A DNA stretch of 32,440 nt from a cf. Phormidesmis sp. LEGE 11477 (GTDB lineage Bacteria > Cyanobacteriota > Cyanobacteriia > Phormidesmidales > Phormidesmidaceae), in contig NZ_JADEXO010000072.1 in the NCBI RefSeq assembly GCF_015207105.1, forward strand, positions 1-32,440, in the 5' to 3' direction. The notes beneath the pieces are model-generated. The model was not told where the DNA came from. It saw nothing but the letters and a program-made list of their open reading frames with translations, and ran no database searches. Positions 7,513-15,613 of this stretch are shown piece after piece (position 1 is the first letter of the stretch; each line of letters opens with the position of its first letter). The position numbers and the translations under genes were made by a program.

Positions 7513-7620
7513 GTCTCATGTCTGTAGTCAGTCGGTTCTAAACACTATCGACGGCCTAGCTTTAGACGCTTGAGAAGTCATCTACACTTGGCGCTAACTA
7601 CTGGCGTTGACCGCTTATAG

Positions 7621-7646
7621 CCTGTACCGAATGCATTCGGTACAGG
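7621..7646. repeat. Perfect 26-bp palindrome P2 downstream of glnB
   Basis: The half-site CCTGTACCGAATG is followed immediately by its exact reverse complement. It shares its core (GTAC, GAATGC, TTC, GTAC) with P1 in front of glnB. As RNA it forms an 11-bp stem with a TGCA loop, but no T-run follows, so it is not a standard terminator. Confidence 0.75.
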
Positions 7647-7649
7647 CGC

Positions 7650-7709
7650 GTCACTTGACCCGTTGAAATATAGGGTTTTAGCCTGCAAACTGTACCTCAG
7701 TCAAGTGAC
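7650..7709. repeat. Long-spaced inverted repeat
   Basis: GTCACTTGAC (7650-7659) and GTCAAGTGAC (7700-7709) are perfect 10-bp arms separated by 40 bases, directly after palindrome P2. They could form a structured 3' region of the glnB transcript or a leader for folC. Confidence 0.5.
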
Positions 7710-7720
7710 CAAAGCTATAG

Positions 7721-7752
7721 AAGGGAGGTAGGATTCTATCTCCCTTTCGTTT
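7721..7752 (+). terminator. Rho-independent terminator after glnB
   Basis: AAGGGAGGTAG (7721-7731) pairs with CTATCTCCCTT (7736-7746) as an 11-bp stem with one G-T wobble and loop GATT, followed by TTCGTTTTCTT. It lies 34 bases before the folC start, so folC needs its own promoter or readthrough. Confidence 0.7.
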
Positions 7753-7785
7753 TCTTACCTCTTTTATGCTGAGAGCTGGTTCTCT

Positions 7786-9132
7786 ATGAGTGCGCCTAAT
7801 TCTTCATACGCCTCGCTTCAGCAAACGGTCGAAAATCGTCTACAGTCCTATGCGCGCTTTGGCGTGGATTTAGGGCTCGATCGGATTGAAGCAGTCTTGT
7901 CATCGTTAGGCAATCCTCATCACCGAGTGCCCGTCGTTCACGTAGCTGGCACTAATGGCAAAGGGTCAGTCTGTGCCTATCTATCTTCTGTTTTGACAGC
8001 GGCGGGGTACAAAACCGGCTGCTATACTTCGCCTCATTTGGTAGATTGGCGAGAACGAATTCGCATAGATGATACGCCAATTAGCTGGGTGGCTTTGCAG
8101 ACGGCGCTAGATTCTGTAGAAGCCGTCATCTCTGGCAGCAAAGGCGATGCTGATGCTGTAGGCGAGTCTACTCCGACTCAGTTTGAAGTATTTACGGCAG
8201 CCGCCTGGCAGTATTTTGCTCAGCAGCAGGTTGATGTGGCAGTCGTTGAAGTCGGGCTCGGCGGCAGACTAGATGCGACTAACGTATGCGATCGCCCGTT
8301 GGCTACGGTGATTGTTTCGATTGGTCGTGACCACTGGCAGCGGCTAGGCAATACGCTAGCAGAAATTGCGGGAGAGAAAGCTGGTATCCTAAAGCCTAAT
8401 GTTCCGGCCATTATAGGCGCTTTGCCAGCGGCGGCAGAGAGTGTCGTCAAGGCTAGAGCCAGCCAGATAAACGCGCCACTGACCTGGGTTCAGCCTGCTA
8501 CCGAGCGGCTGGTTGACAGCCAGGATAAAAGTGCCGCTGATAGGATGCTTAGCTATGGCGGCATCAGCTATCGACAGAGCTTGTTAGGAGATCATCAGCG
8601 GGTAAATTCTGCCTGTGCGATCGCCGTTCTGCAAGCGCTAAGAACTCAGGGCTGGGCCATTTCCGATACAGCTATTGCCCAGGGCATGGCTAACGTGCGC
8701 TGGCCGGGGCGATTGCAGCAGGTGCAGTGGCAAGGTCACCGCTTGTTAATTGACGGGGCTCACAATCAAGCAGCAGCGCGATCGCTAAGAGCCTATCTAG
8801 ATCGCACTTATTCAGATCAACCCATCACCTGGCTAATAGGAATGCTTCAAACCAAAGATCACGAGGCAATTTTCAAAACGCTGCTTAGACCAGGCGATCG
8901 CCTACATTTGACAGCGGTGCCAGGACATTTGAGCGCAGATCCTAAAAGCCTAAGTGTGATCGCGCATCAGGTTTGCCCTGATCTATCTTGTGTAGAAAAC
9001 CATCCTGATTTAGAAACTGCCCTAACCGCCGCTGTTCAAGTTCAACCCACCGTCTTTTGTGGGTCGCTCTACTTGATTGGGCACTTTTTCGGCACACTCT
9101 ACCCTTCTAATCCTTCCGCTTTCGACTTGTAG
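7786..9132 (+). CDS. folC: Folylpolyglutamate synthase / dihydrofolate synthase
   Basis: A 448-residue Mur-ligase-family enzyme that adds L-glutamate to dihydropteroate and/or to folates, using ATP, in the cytoplasm. The P-loop is GTNGKGS at residues 55-61. Further family motifs are YTSPHLVDWRERI, VEVGLGGRLDATN (Mg-binding region), IGRDHWQRLG and the C-terminal-domain DGAHNQAA. Length is normal. ATG 7786 gives a family-like beginning (about 50 residues before the P-loop), though no clear Shine-Dalgarno sequence precedes it. It ends convergently with the reverse-strand DUF4864 gene 60 bases downstream. Confidence 0.95.
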   Translation: MSAPNSSYASLQQTVENRLQSYARFGVDLGLDRIEAVLSSLGNPHHRVPVVHVAGTNGKGSVCAYLSSVLTAAGYKTGCYTSPHLVDWRERIRIDDTPISWVALQTALDSVEAVISGSKGDADAVGESTPTQFEVFTAAAWQYFAQQQVDVAVVEVGLGGRLDATNVCDRPLATVIVSIGRDHWQRLGNTLAEIAGEKAGILKPNVPAIIGALPAAAESVVKARASQINAPLTWVQPATERLVDSQDKSAADRMLSYGGISYRQSLLGDHQRVNSACAIAVLQALRTQGWAISDTAIAQGMANVRWPGRLQQVQWQGHRLLIDGAHNQAAARSLRAYLDRTYSDQPITWLIGMLQTKDHEAIFKTLLRPGDRLHLTAVPGHLSADPKSLSVIAHQVCPDLSCVENHPDLETALTAAVQVQPTVFCGSLYLIGHFFGTLYPSNPSAFDL

Positions 9133-9192
9133 ACAGCAGATCAAAAATCCACCTCTACGGAATAACATCACTCATCACTCATCCTTCCGACT

Positions 9193-9558
9193 TCATCCTT
9201 CTTTAAGTCCCATCGGTGTCAAATAGCACCCGGCAATCTTCCACTCGCCTGTTCGCTGCTGCTGCATCAGGTAGGTTGCTCGAATTAACTGCCCCGCCTG
9301 ATCCATCAGCATTACTTGCTGAGCTGGCAAGTCCTCTACCGTCAGCACGTTCTCAAACACCACAGAGCGAGGTCGATAGACGGATGGATAGGCGGCTTCT
9401 ACCATGGCAACAAAATTGTCGGCGCTGCCAAACTGCTGCTGAATGCCAGGAGCCGCTTGAGAAAAAGCTGCGATCGCGTCATTCTGCTGAAACGCTGCAA
9501 TCTGCTGGCCAATCACCTGGCGAATGGCTCGTCTATCCACTTCTGCCATCTCTATCAA
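9193..9558 (-). CDS. DUF4864 domain protein
   Basis: A 121-residue protein that fits the DUF4864 family throughout: IRQVIGQQIAAFQQNDAIAA at the N-terminus, then a FSQAAPGIQQQFGSADNF segment and a C-terminal WKIAGCYLTP. The fold is expected to be NTF2/SnoaL-like and the function is unknown. A good AGGAG lies nine bases before a TTG at 9558, so TTG is the likely start; the ATG three codons later (9549) is the alternative. No signal peptide. The gene stands alone on the reverse strand. Confidence 0.8.
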   Translation of the reverse strand: MIEMAEVDRRAIRQVIGQQIAAFQQNDAIAAFSQAAPGIQQQFGSADNFVAMVEAAYPSVYRPRSVVFENVLTVEDLPAQQVMLMDQAGQLIRATYLMQQQRTGEWKIAGCYLTPMGLKEG

Positions 9559-9858
9559 AGTAGTCTTCTCCTATTAACTCAGCAGTTCATCCGTTATCCC
9601 GTTATAAATTTTAGAAGCTTTCATCGCCCTAGAACAACGAGCTGAGCCAATCGCAAATCCCATGAAGATATCGTCCTTTGACCATTGAGGTACAAAAAGA
9701 TACCTTTCTCAGCTCTGTAAAGGCATTTGCGAAGAAGTTGACGATTCTATTGATCTATTGAAAATCTGAGTTTAAGAAGACTATTATCCCTGTTCTGTCA
9801 GTAAAGTTGAATAGAAGTGGATAATAGAAGCATTCGTACATTGACTTAGGGATGAAAG
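9559..9858. promoter_or_regulatory. Intergenic region with candidate hicBA promoter
   Basis: A sigma70-like pair, TTGAAA (9758-9763) and TATTAT (9782-9787) with an 18-base spacer, lies 71 bases before hicB. Between it and hicB, AATAGAAG occurs twice (within about 9808-9831), a possible HicB operator. The rest of the stretch shows no gene or RNA that I can support. Confidence 0.4.
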
Positions 9859-10068
9859 ATGGTGATCAGAGCTGTTTTAGAGTGGGATGATGAAGCGCAA
9901 GCTTACTCGGCGACCTGCGCTGAGCTGAATTTTGTATCTTCTTTTGGGGAGAACCGGGAAGAGGCGATCGCCAATCTCAAAGAGGCTATCCAGCTTATGC
10001 TAGAACCTATACCGACGCATCTATTAAAAGTGCAGCCGCCTGCTGAGATGATTGAGCTGGCTTTGTAG
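9859..10068 (+). CDS. hicB: HicB-family antitoxin
   Basis: A 69-residue HicB-type protein: a partial RNase-H-like fold with AVLEWDDEAQAYSATCAELN, then FGENREEAIANLKEAIQLML, the typical HicB helix. There is no C-terminal ribbon-helix-helix or HTH extension, so this is the short form; DNA binding, if any, would depend on other surfaces. The start is preceded by AGGGATG. It lies nine bases before hicA. The antitoxin-first order occurs in many cyanobacterial pairs. It is expected to bind and neutralise the HicA mRNA interferase. Confidence 0.9.
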   Translation: MVIRAVLEWDDEAQAYSATCAELNFVSSFGENREEAIANLKEAIQLMLEPIPTHLLKVQPPAEMIELAL

Positions 10069-10077
10069 TAAGCGATT

Positions 10078-10290
10078 GTGTCTTCTAGATCACCTAGGCT
10101 AACTGCCAAGCAAGCAATTAAACAGCTCAAAGCTGCGGGATTTGTTGAAGCTTCTCAAAATGGCTCTCATCTAAAGCTGTTCAATGCCGATACTCGACGT
10201 AGTGCAATCGTCCCTATTCATAGCAGCAAAATTATTCCTGTTGGTACGTTGAAGGCGATAGAAAAGCAAGCTGACATCAAATTCTCATAG
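10078..10290 (+). CDS. hicA: HicA-family mRNA interferase toxin
   Basis: A 70-residue HicA protein with a dsRBD-like fold. The core is LTAKQAIKQLKAAGF, then NGSHLKLFNADTRRSAIVPI, with the catalytic histidine in the GSH motif. The C-terminal PVGTLKAIEKQADI helix is typical. The start codon is GTG (10078), nine bases after hicB. HicA toxins cleave mRNA independently of translation, and both partners look intact, so the module is probably functional. No mobile-element borders are visible next to it. Confidence 0.9.
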   Translation: MSSRSPRLTAKQAIKQLKAAGFVEASQNGSHLKLFNADTRRSAIVPIHSSKIIPVGTLKAIEKQADIKFS

Positions 10291-10355
10291 CTAAGTTCTT
10301 ATAGTTCATCCGTCACACAACATCGTCTGGTGAAAGGCGACACCCGCCTCAAACT

Positions 10356-11342
10356 ATGCCCATCATCGACGTTCAAAATCTTAGAAAAGTGTATCCGGTC
10401 GCGGTTAAAGAAGCTGGAATGAAAGGCACGCTTCAGCACTTTTTTCGCCGCACCTATCGCAATATCGAAGCCGTCAAACAAGTCTCTTTCAGCATTGAGC
10501 CCGGAGAAGTCGTCGGCTTTTTAGGCCCTAATGGCGCGGGTAAAACGACCACGCTTAAAATGCTCACTGGCCTGATCCATCCTTCCTCTGGCCACGTGAG
10601 CGTCGCTGATTATCGTCCATTCGAGCGGCGCAACGATTTCCTTCAGAAGATCACCTTGATTATGGGCCAAAAGCAGCAGCTCCTTTGGGATTTGCCGGCG
10701 CTCGACTCGCTGCGGATTAACGCCGCTGTCTACAACCTTAGCGATACCGAGTTTCGTCAGCGAGTAGGGGAACTGGCTGAAATGCTCTCTATTCAAGACC
10801 AGCTCAGACAGCCTGTTCGCAAACTTTCCTTGGGTGAGCGCATGAAGGCCGAAATGCTCGCGGCTCTGCTTCATCGTCCTAAAGTTTTGTTTCTCGATGA
10901 ACCCACACTCGGTCTAGATGTAAACGCCCAGACCGCCGTTCGCACCTTCTTGCAGGAATACAATCAGCGATACGGAGCGACCATACTGCTGACTAGTCAC
11001 TACATGGCTGATATTACGGCGCTGTGCGATCGCGTCCTGGTCATTCACCAAGGCAGCCTAATCTACGATGGCTTGCTCGACGGCCTGCTCGAACAGTTCG
11101 CCCCCTACCGCGAAATCTCTGTAGAATTCGACCGCACTCAGTCAATTGATCCGGCTACTTTACAAACCTATGGCAATCTTCAGTCCCTAGAAGGCTGTCA
11201 AGCCACCTTCTTGATCAAATCAGACGAACTCACTCAAACTGTCACCCGCCTACTCAATACCCTAAAAATTCAAGACCTCACTATTACAGAACCGCCGATT
11301 GAAGACGTGATTAGTCAGGTCTTCGCCACGGGTCGAACCTGA
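10356..11342 (+). CDS. ABC exporter ATP-binding protein (COG4586 type)
   Basis: A 328-residue ABC ATPase with Walker A GPNGAGKTT at residues 57-65, a signature region LSLGERMKAEM at about 157-167 and Walker B VLFLDEP at about 177-183. The H-loop histidine is H215 in LLTSHYMADI. The insert before Walker A (KEAGMKGTLQHFFRRTYRNI) and the C-terminal ~90-residue tail are features of the COG4586 branch, which partners ABC-2 permeases of COG4587 and COG3694. Both such permeases occur downstream (11433 and 13336). The substrate is unknown; export across the inner membrane is inferred. Confidence 0.9.
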   Translation: MPIIDVQNLRKVYPVAVKEAGMKGTLQHFFRRTYRNIEAVKQVSFSIEPGEVVGFLGPNGAGKTTTLKMLTGLIHPSSGHVSVADYRPFERRNDFLQKITLIMGQKQQLLWDLPALDSLRINAAVYNLSDTEFRQRVGELAEMLSIQDQLRQPVRKLSLGERMKAEMLAALLHRPKVLFLDEPTLGLDVNAQTAVRTFLQEYNQRYGATILLTSHYMADITALCDRVLVIHQGSLIYDGLLDGLLEQFAPYREISVEFDRTQSIDPATLQTYGNLQSLEGCQATFLIKSDELTQTVTRLLNTLKIQDLTITEPPIEDVISQVFATGRT

Positions 11343-11432
11343 CCGCTTTCCTATTTAGCTTTTCTCCTGCTCAGCTTCTCCCTTCTATCTACCTTCTCTC
11401 TTCTACACGTTCTTTTTTATGCGTTCTGCTCT

Positions 11433-12218
11433 ATGCGTTCTTTCCGTGTCGCCCGGACTCTGATCTCCGTCTACTACGCCTACATGGTCGAATACCGGGC
11501 TGAGCTGATCTTTTGGGTGCTCTCAGGCTCGTTCCCGCTGATTTTTTTGGGCCTGTGGAACCAGGCAGCCCAAAGTGGAGATCTCGGTTTTACGTCCGCA
11601 GAATTTGCTCGCTATTTTTTAGCTATTTTTTTGGTGCGACAGTTCACAGTCGTGTGGGTGATCTGGGATTTTGAGAAGGAAGTAGTTCAAGGTAAGCTCT
11701 CACCGCTGCTGTTGCAACCTGTTGATCCAGTATGGCGGCATTTTTTTGGACACGTTGCCGAGCGAGCTACGCGCATTCCATTCATACTGCTGCTGATTGG
11801 GCTGTTTTGTTTGCTTTATCCCGAGGCCATCTGGCTACCGACGCCCTACGCCTGCCTCTGGGGAAGTCTCACTCTCTTGCTTTCCTTTTGTCTGCGTTTC
11901 TTGATTCAGTACACCTTCGCCATGCTGGCGTTTTGGATAGAGAGAGCCTCAGCGATTCAACAGTTTTGGTTTTTGTTCTATACCTTCTTATCTGGGATGG
12001 TGGCACCGCTGGCGCTGTTCCCTGAGCCGATTCGTGAGTTTGCGCTGTGGACGCCTTTCCCTTACCTAGTCTATTTCCCCGCTAGCTTATTGATTGGGCT
12101 GCCGGTGGATCTCACTAGGGGCTTAGTCATGATGGTGGCCTGGGGTGCGATCGCGCTATTAATCAACCGCTGGCTGTGGCAAGCAGGTCTTAGACGCTAC
12201 TCAGGTATGGGGGCCTGA
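11433..12218 (+). CDS. ABC-2 family permease, first subunit (COG4587-like)
   Basis: A 261-residue membrane protein with about six hydrophobic segments, for example around residues 25-45, 60-80, 107-125 and 140-165, plus two near the C-terminus. The sequence ELIFWVLSGSFPLIFLGLW near the start and the LSPLLLQPVDPVWRHF motif between early helices (the G-KL-P-LLLPQP-DP motif) identify the PF06182-type permease. It follows the ATPase by 90 bases, in the same orientation. The start region contains two out-of-frame ATGs because ATGCGTTCT is duplicated (11419 and 11433); the second one opens the family-like frame. Confidence 0.85.
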   Translation: MRSFRVARTLISVYYAYMVEYRAELIFWVLSGSFPLIFLGLWNQAAQSGDLGFTSAEFARYFLAIFLVRQFTVVWVIWDFEKEVVQGKLSPLLLQPVDPVWRHFFGHVAERATRIPFILLLIGLFCLLYPEAIWLPTPYACLWGSLTLLLSFCLRFLIQYTFAMLAFWIERASAIQQFWFLFYTFLSGMVAPLALFPEPIREFALWTPFPYLVYFPASLLIGLPVDLTRGLVMMVAWGAIALLINRWLWQAGLRRYSGMGA

Positions 12219-12323
12219 AGAATTTCTGCGTCGTTTTTGGTCAGCACGGCTGAAAATACACATTCTTGATAAGGCAGTAATTATAAGAAAAAGCTCAGGT
12301 TGTATAGCTAGCGCTTCGTCTAA

Positions 12324-12374
12324 GTGACATCTACAGTATTGACAGGTATAAAACTCCTGTAATGGTTAGGAGTT
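12324..12374 (+). promoter_or_regulatory. Candidate promoter and hairpin upstream of the ECF sigma gene
   Basis: GTGACA (12324-12329) and TATAAA (12347-12352) are separated by 17 bases, a sigma70-like pair. Immediately downstream, AACTCCT (12352-12358) and AGGAGTT (12368-12374) form a perfect 7-bp inverted repeat with a nine-base loop, 45 bases before the start codon. The repeat overlaps the -10 edge, so it could be an operator or a leader hairpin. Confidence 0.4.
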
Positions 12375-12418
12375 ATTACTTAGTCAGTTCCTTTTAGATC
12401 GTCAGCGCAACCCAACAG

Positions 12419-13105
12419 ATGAGCCAGCAGCTATTACAAAGGCCAGCCCAGTCGGAACTGGACATGCCTGTTCATACCTCTCTATTCGCAACCTCACTGA
12501 CCCAACTGTCTAATACCGAACTGGTTCGCCGCTGTCAGAGACATAGGAATAGAGACCGTACTGCCTTCGAGGAATTAGTTACTCGCTATCACCGCTACGT
12601 AGACAAACTTCTCTACGATCTAGCCTCTGACTGGTCAGATCGAACCGATTTAGCGCAAGAAGTATGGATTCGAGTTTATAAAAGTATCCATAGACTGAAC
12701 GACCCGGCAAAGTTTAAGAGCTGGCTGAGCAGAATTACAACCAATCTGTTTTATGACGAGCTGCGTAAACGTAAGCGCTTTAGAAGCGCCGTGTCGTTGG
12801 ATGCTCCTCGATACTCTAGCGATGGACAATATGAGTGGGAGCTACCTTCTGACCAGCCAACCCCTGCCGACGATATGATGACCCGCGAGTTTCATGACTA
12901 CCTGAAGCAAGCCATGTCAGAGCTGCCTCAAATCTTCAGAGAAACCATTGCTATGCGAGAGCTACAAGGACTCTCGTACGAAGAGATTGCAAGGGTTACA
13001 GGCGTTTCTTTGGGCACAGTCAAGTCTCGTATTGCCAGAGCCCGGCGCAGGCTACAGCAAAAGCTAACCGTCTATTTACGAGCCGAGAACGATATGACAA
13101 GCTAG
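12419..13105 (+). CDS. ECF-type (group 4) RNA polymerase sigma factor
   Basis: A 228-residue protein with sigma region 2 at about residues 33-105 (AFEELVTRYHRYVDKLLYDL, DLAQEVWIRVYKSIHRL, FKSWLSRITTNLFYDELRKR). Sigma region 4 is at about 160-218 (LPQIFRETIAMRELQGLSYE, then TGVSLGTVKSRIARARRRLQ). There is no region 1.2 or 3, so it is an ECF factor. It resembles cyanobacterial SigG, but I do not assign the symbol. No anti-sigma gene is adjacent, which is unusual for ECF factors. It lies between two permease genes of one ABC exporter. Confidence 0.92.
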   Translation: MSQQLLQRPAQSELDMPVHTSLFATSLTQLSNTELVRRCQRHRNRDRTAFEELVTRYHRYVDKLLYDLASDWSDRTDLAQEVWIRVYKSIHRLNDPAKFKSWLSRITTNLFYDELRKRKRFRSAVSLDAPRYSSDGQYEWELPSDQPTPADDMMTREFHDYLKQAMSELPQIFRETIAMRELQGLSYEEIARVTGVSLGTVKSRIARARRRLQQKLTVYLRAENDMTS

Positions 13106-13177
13106 ATTGCTTCCGGCAACCAATCGGCTTAGACAGAAGGGTGAGGCGACTATCGAGCTAATATCTCAACTAACGTC

Positions 13178-13260
13178 GGATGTATCCGTAGGCTAGCTGA
13201 CCATTTTGCTCTCTGATGACAAGGGTTTAATCGATCGGGGTTTGACTGTTATAGAGTGTG
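13178..13260. repeat. Dispersed regulatory-like element, copy B
   Basis: Positions 13178-13228 match 790-840 at 41 of 51 bases without gaps, with GGATGTATCCG, CCATTTTGCTCT and GACAAGGGTTT at the same offsets. Similarity resumes after a roughly 15-base insertion around TATAGA (13250-13255). It lies directly upstream of the second ABC permease gene and downstream of the sigma-factor gene, fitting a promoter or leader for the permease. Function unknown. Confidence 0.6.
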
Positions 13261-13335
13261 TTAAGGGACTGCATTAATATCCTTTTCACTGCCCTACCTT
13301 TCATTGCCGTACCTTTTGTTACCCAGAAATCTATC

Positions 13336-14124
13336 GTGTCACTAGCCCAGTACGTGAGAGTTCTAAAGCTGTTCTGGCAGGTGACGATCGCCGCAGAGCT
13401 AGAATATCGGGTCAACTTTGTTATTGCCGTCATCAGTAGCATAGGTGGGCTAGCTGGTAGCTTATTTGGGCTATTTTTGTTCTATCGTACTGACTATACG
13501 TTTCCAGGCTGGTTGTGGAGTGAAGCGTTAGTGGTACTCGGGATCTTTACTATTTTGCAGGGCGTTGCTGCGACTTTTTTGGTGCCTAATCTCAATAAAA
13601 TTGTGAGCTATGTGCAAGAAGGTACGTTAGATTTTGTCTTACTAAAGCCTGTGAGTTCACAGTTTTGGCTATCGACGCACACAGTATCGCTCTGGGGATT
13701 GCCCGATTTAATTTTTGGCCTGGTGATCGTCTTCTATGCAGGGAGGCAGGTGGGCCTGTCTGCCTTAGACTATCTGGCTATGCTGCCGCCGCTAGGATTT
13801 GGTATCCTCAGCCTGTACAGTTTGTGGTTCATTTTAGGCGCGACCAGCATTTGGTTTGTCAAGATCTATAACGTGACAGAGGTGCTGCGATCGCTTCTAG
13901 AAGCGGGTCGTTTCCCAATCGAAGGCTATCCTGCTGCCTATCGAGTCTTCTTCACCTTCATTATTCCAGTCGCCTTTCTCACCACGGTTCCAGCTAAGAC
14001 GATGATGGGCCGCAGCGAACCAACCTGGCTACTAGGGTCGGCTTTACTAGCGCTGATTCTGTTTCAATTCTCTCGCTGGTTCTGGCGATTTGCGCTGCGG
14101 TTCTACACCAGCGCTTCTAGCTGA
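13336..14124 (+). CDS. ABC-2 family permease, second subunit (COG3694-like)
   Basis: A membrane protein with about six hydrophobic segments. The N-terminus LKLFWQVTIAAELEYRVNFV, the motif LVPNLNKIVSYVQEGTLDFV with LLKPVSSQFW, and the late RFPIEGYP segment are those of the COG3694/PF06182 permease that pairs with COG4587. The frame also allows GTG 13258, but the added 26 residues are unlike the family start. GTG 13336 (VSLAQYVRVLK) gives 262 residues and is preferred, although no Shine-Dalgarno sequence is clear. It should form one transporter with the products at 10356 and 11433 despite the sigma gene in between. Confidence 0.82.
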   Translation: MSLAQYVRVLKLFWQVTIAAELEYRVNFVIAVISSIGGLAGSLFGLFLFYRTDYTFPGWLWSEALVVLGIFTILQGVAATFLVPNLNKIVSYVQEGTLDFVLLKPVSSQFWLSTHTVSLWGLPDLIFGLVIVFYAGRQVGLSALDYLAMLPPLGFGILSLYSLWFILGATSIWFVKIYNVTEVLRSLLEAGRFPIEGYPAAYRVFFTFIIPVAFLTTVPAKTMMGRSEPTWLLGSALLALILFQFSRWFWRFALRFYTSASS

Positions 14125-14153
14125 CTCGTCCTTTCAGCTTATCTACAGTTTTT

Positions 14154-15002
14154 ATGCAACAAAGCTATCTGAGCGCTAACGGCATTCGACTGCACTATGC
14201 TACGCAAGGGAGCGGCCCTCTAATGCTGTTCCTGCACGGGTTTCCAGAGTTTTGGTATTCCTGGCGACATCAGCTAGAAGCCTTTAGCCACGATTACCAA
14301 ACAGTTGCGCTAGATATGCGCGGCTATAACAAGAGCGACAAACCCCCAGAAAAGTCTGCCTATGCTTGGACTAAGCTGGCAAAAGATGTGGCAGAAACGA
14401 TCCAGGCGCTAGGCTACGAAAAATGCATTCTCGTAGGTCACGACTGGGGTGGTGCGATCGCCTGGAGTTTTGCCTATGCCTATCCAGAGATGTTAGAGCG
14501 GCTAATCGTACTCAATATTCCTCATCCAGCCAAATTTGCTGAGGGTTTGCGTACGCCTAGGCAGCTATTGCGAAGCTGGTATATTGCCTTGTTCCAGCTT
14601 CCCCTACTGCCAGAGCTGCTATTGAAAGCCAACAACTACGCTGCTGTTCGTTCTATCTTTCGAGCACAGGTAATCAATCCAAACGCATTGACAGAAGCCG
14701 ATCTAGATCGGCTAGTAGCCGCCGCCGCCCAGCCAGGAGCACTTACTGGCATGTTGAACTACTATCGCAATCTGTCTGGTTCAGAGGGCTTGTTTAATCA
14801 ACAGTGGGACGTATTGAGGATACCTACTTTGATGATTTGGGGTGAGAATGACGCGGCTTTGGGCAAAGAACTTACCTACGGAACCGATCAATACGTCAGC
14901 GACTTGATGATTCGCTATATTCCCAACTGCAGTCATTGGGTTCAACAAGATCAGCCAGACACTGTGAATCGACTGATAGAAGAGTGGCTAGCAGCCGATT
15001 AG
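14154..15002 (+). CDS. Alpha/beta hydrolase, epoxide-hydrolase-like
   Basis: A 282-residue alpha/beta hydrolase. The oxyanion-hole motif is HGFPEFWYSWRHQ (residues 28-40). The nucleophile elbow is GHDWGG with D97 as the nucleophile, as in epoxide hydrolases and haloalkane dehalogenases rather than esterases. Candidate partners are acid D233 (IWGENDAAL) and H261 (NCSHWVQQDQP). Lid tyrosines Y143 and Y203/Y204 sit where epoxide hydrolases place their epoxide-polarising pair, supporting hydrolase over dehalogenase. The protein is cytoplasmic, with no signal peptide. It follows the permease by 29 bases and may be cotranscribed, but a functional link is not shown. Confidence 0.88.
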   Translation: MQQSYLSANGIRLHYATQGSGPLMLFLHGFPEFWYSWRHQLEAFSHDYQTVALDMRGYNKSDKPPEKSAYAWTKLAKDVAETIQALGYEKCILVGHDWGGAIAWSFAYAYPEMLERLIVLNIPHPAKFAEGLRTPRQLLRSWYIALFQLPLLPELLLKANNYAAVRSIFRAQVINPNALTEADLDRLVAAAAQPGALTGMLNYYRNLSGSEGLFNQQWDVLRIPTLMIWGENDAALGKELTYGTDQYVSDLMIRYIPNCSHWVQQDQPDTVNRLIEEWLAAD

Positions 15003-15033
15003 CTAGAGGAGAATAGATAGCTAGAGGAAAATA
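15000..15033. repeat. Near-perfect 16-bp direct repeat at the hydrolase stop
   Basis: TAGCTAGAGGAGAATA (15000-15015) and TAGCTAGAGGAAAATA (15018-15033) differ at one base. The first copy contains the stop codon of the hydrolase gene. It is short and probably a slippage product. Confidence 0.6.
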
Positions 15034-15053
15034 AAGAGTAATTGGCCTGGCAG

Positions 15054-15476
15054 CTAACTTAGATCTTGAGGAACTTTCTTGTGAGCTACCTCAACGACGG
15101 TGTGTACGTTGCCACGCGGTAAAAAGTCGCCTTTGATAGTGACTGAAAGCGGATCGCAAGCAGCTACGAAGTCATCCATAATTTGATTGATCGATTCTTC
15201 ATGGGAGATATGGCGATCGCGATAGCTATTAATGTATAGCTTGATTGCCTTGAGCTCGACCACTCGCTGATCAGGGACATAGCAAATGTGGATCGTGGCA
15301 AAGTCTGGATAGCCAGAAAAGGGACACTTGCAGGTAAATTCGGGCAGCGTAATGTCGATAGTGTAGATCCGCCCCGGCCTAGGGTTTGGAAACGTAATTA
15401 GCGTGCCTTCTGCGATCGCCCGCTCACCGTATAGCACCTGGTCAGTAGAGGTCGAAGATATGTCTTGAGTGGTCAT
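15054..15476 (-). CDS. queF: NADPH-dependent preQ0 reductase QueF
   Basis: A 140-residue QueF of the short (unimodular, YkvM-type) form. It reduces the nitrile of 7-cyano-7-deazaguanine to preQ1, the last free-base step in queuosine biosynthesis. Catalytic residues are visible: C51 in FTCKCPF (thioimide nucleophile), D58 in GYPDF and H92 in ISHEES. The QueF motif is ELKAIKLY (74-81). The fold belongs to the tunnelling (GTP cyclohydrolase I-like) family. No other que gene is adjacent. I looked for a preQ1 riboswitch upstream and did not see one. Confidence 0.97.
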   Translation of the reverse strand: MTTQDISSTSTDQVLYGERAIAEGTLITFPNPRPGRIYTIDITLPEFTCKCPFSGYPDFATIHICYVPDQRVVELKAIKLYINSYRDRHISHEESINQIMDDFVAACDPLSVTIKGDFLPRGNVHTVVEVAHKKVPQDLS

Positions 15477-15613
15477 GTATCAACGAATTTATTGAGTATC
15501 CTGGTTCTTCAGGCTATCAGATCTTTTATTGCATCTGTTGAGTTACTTGGGATGCATCTGAAGATAGCACTCTTTATCAAATAGCATTCTTTCTCAAACA
15601 GGGCGGCTCGATC

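Noticed and set aside
9216-9645. Two forward ORFs across the DUF4864 gene
   Set aside because: They are shadows of the reverse-strand gene, which has family-level similarity and a good ribosome site.
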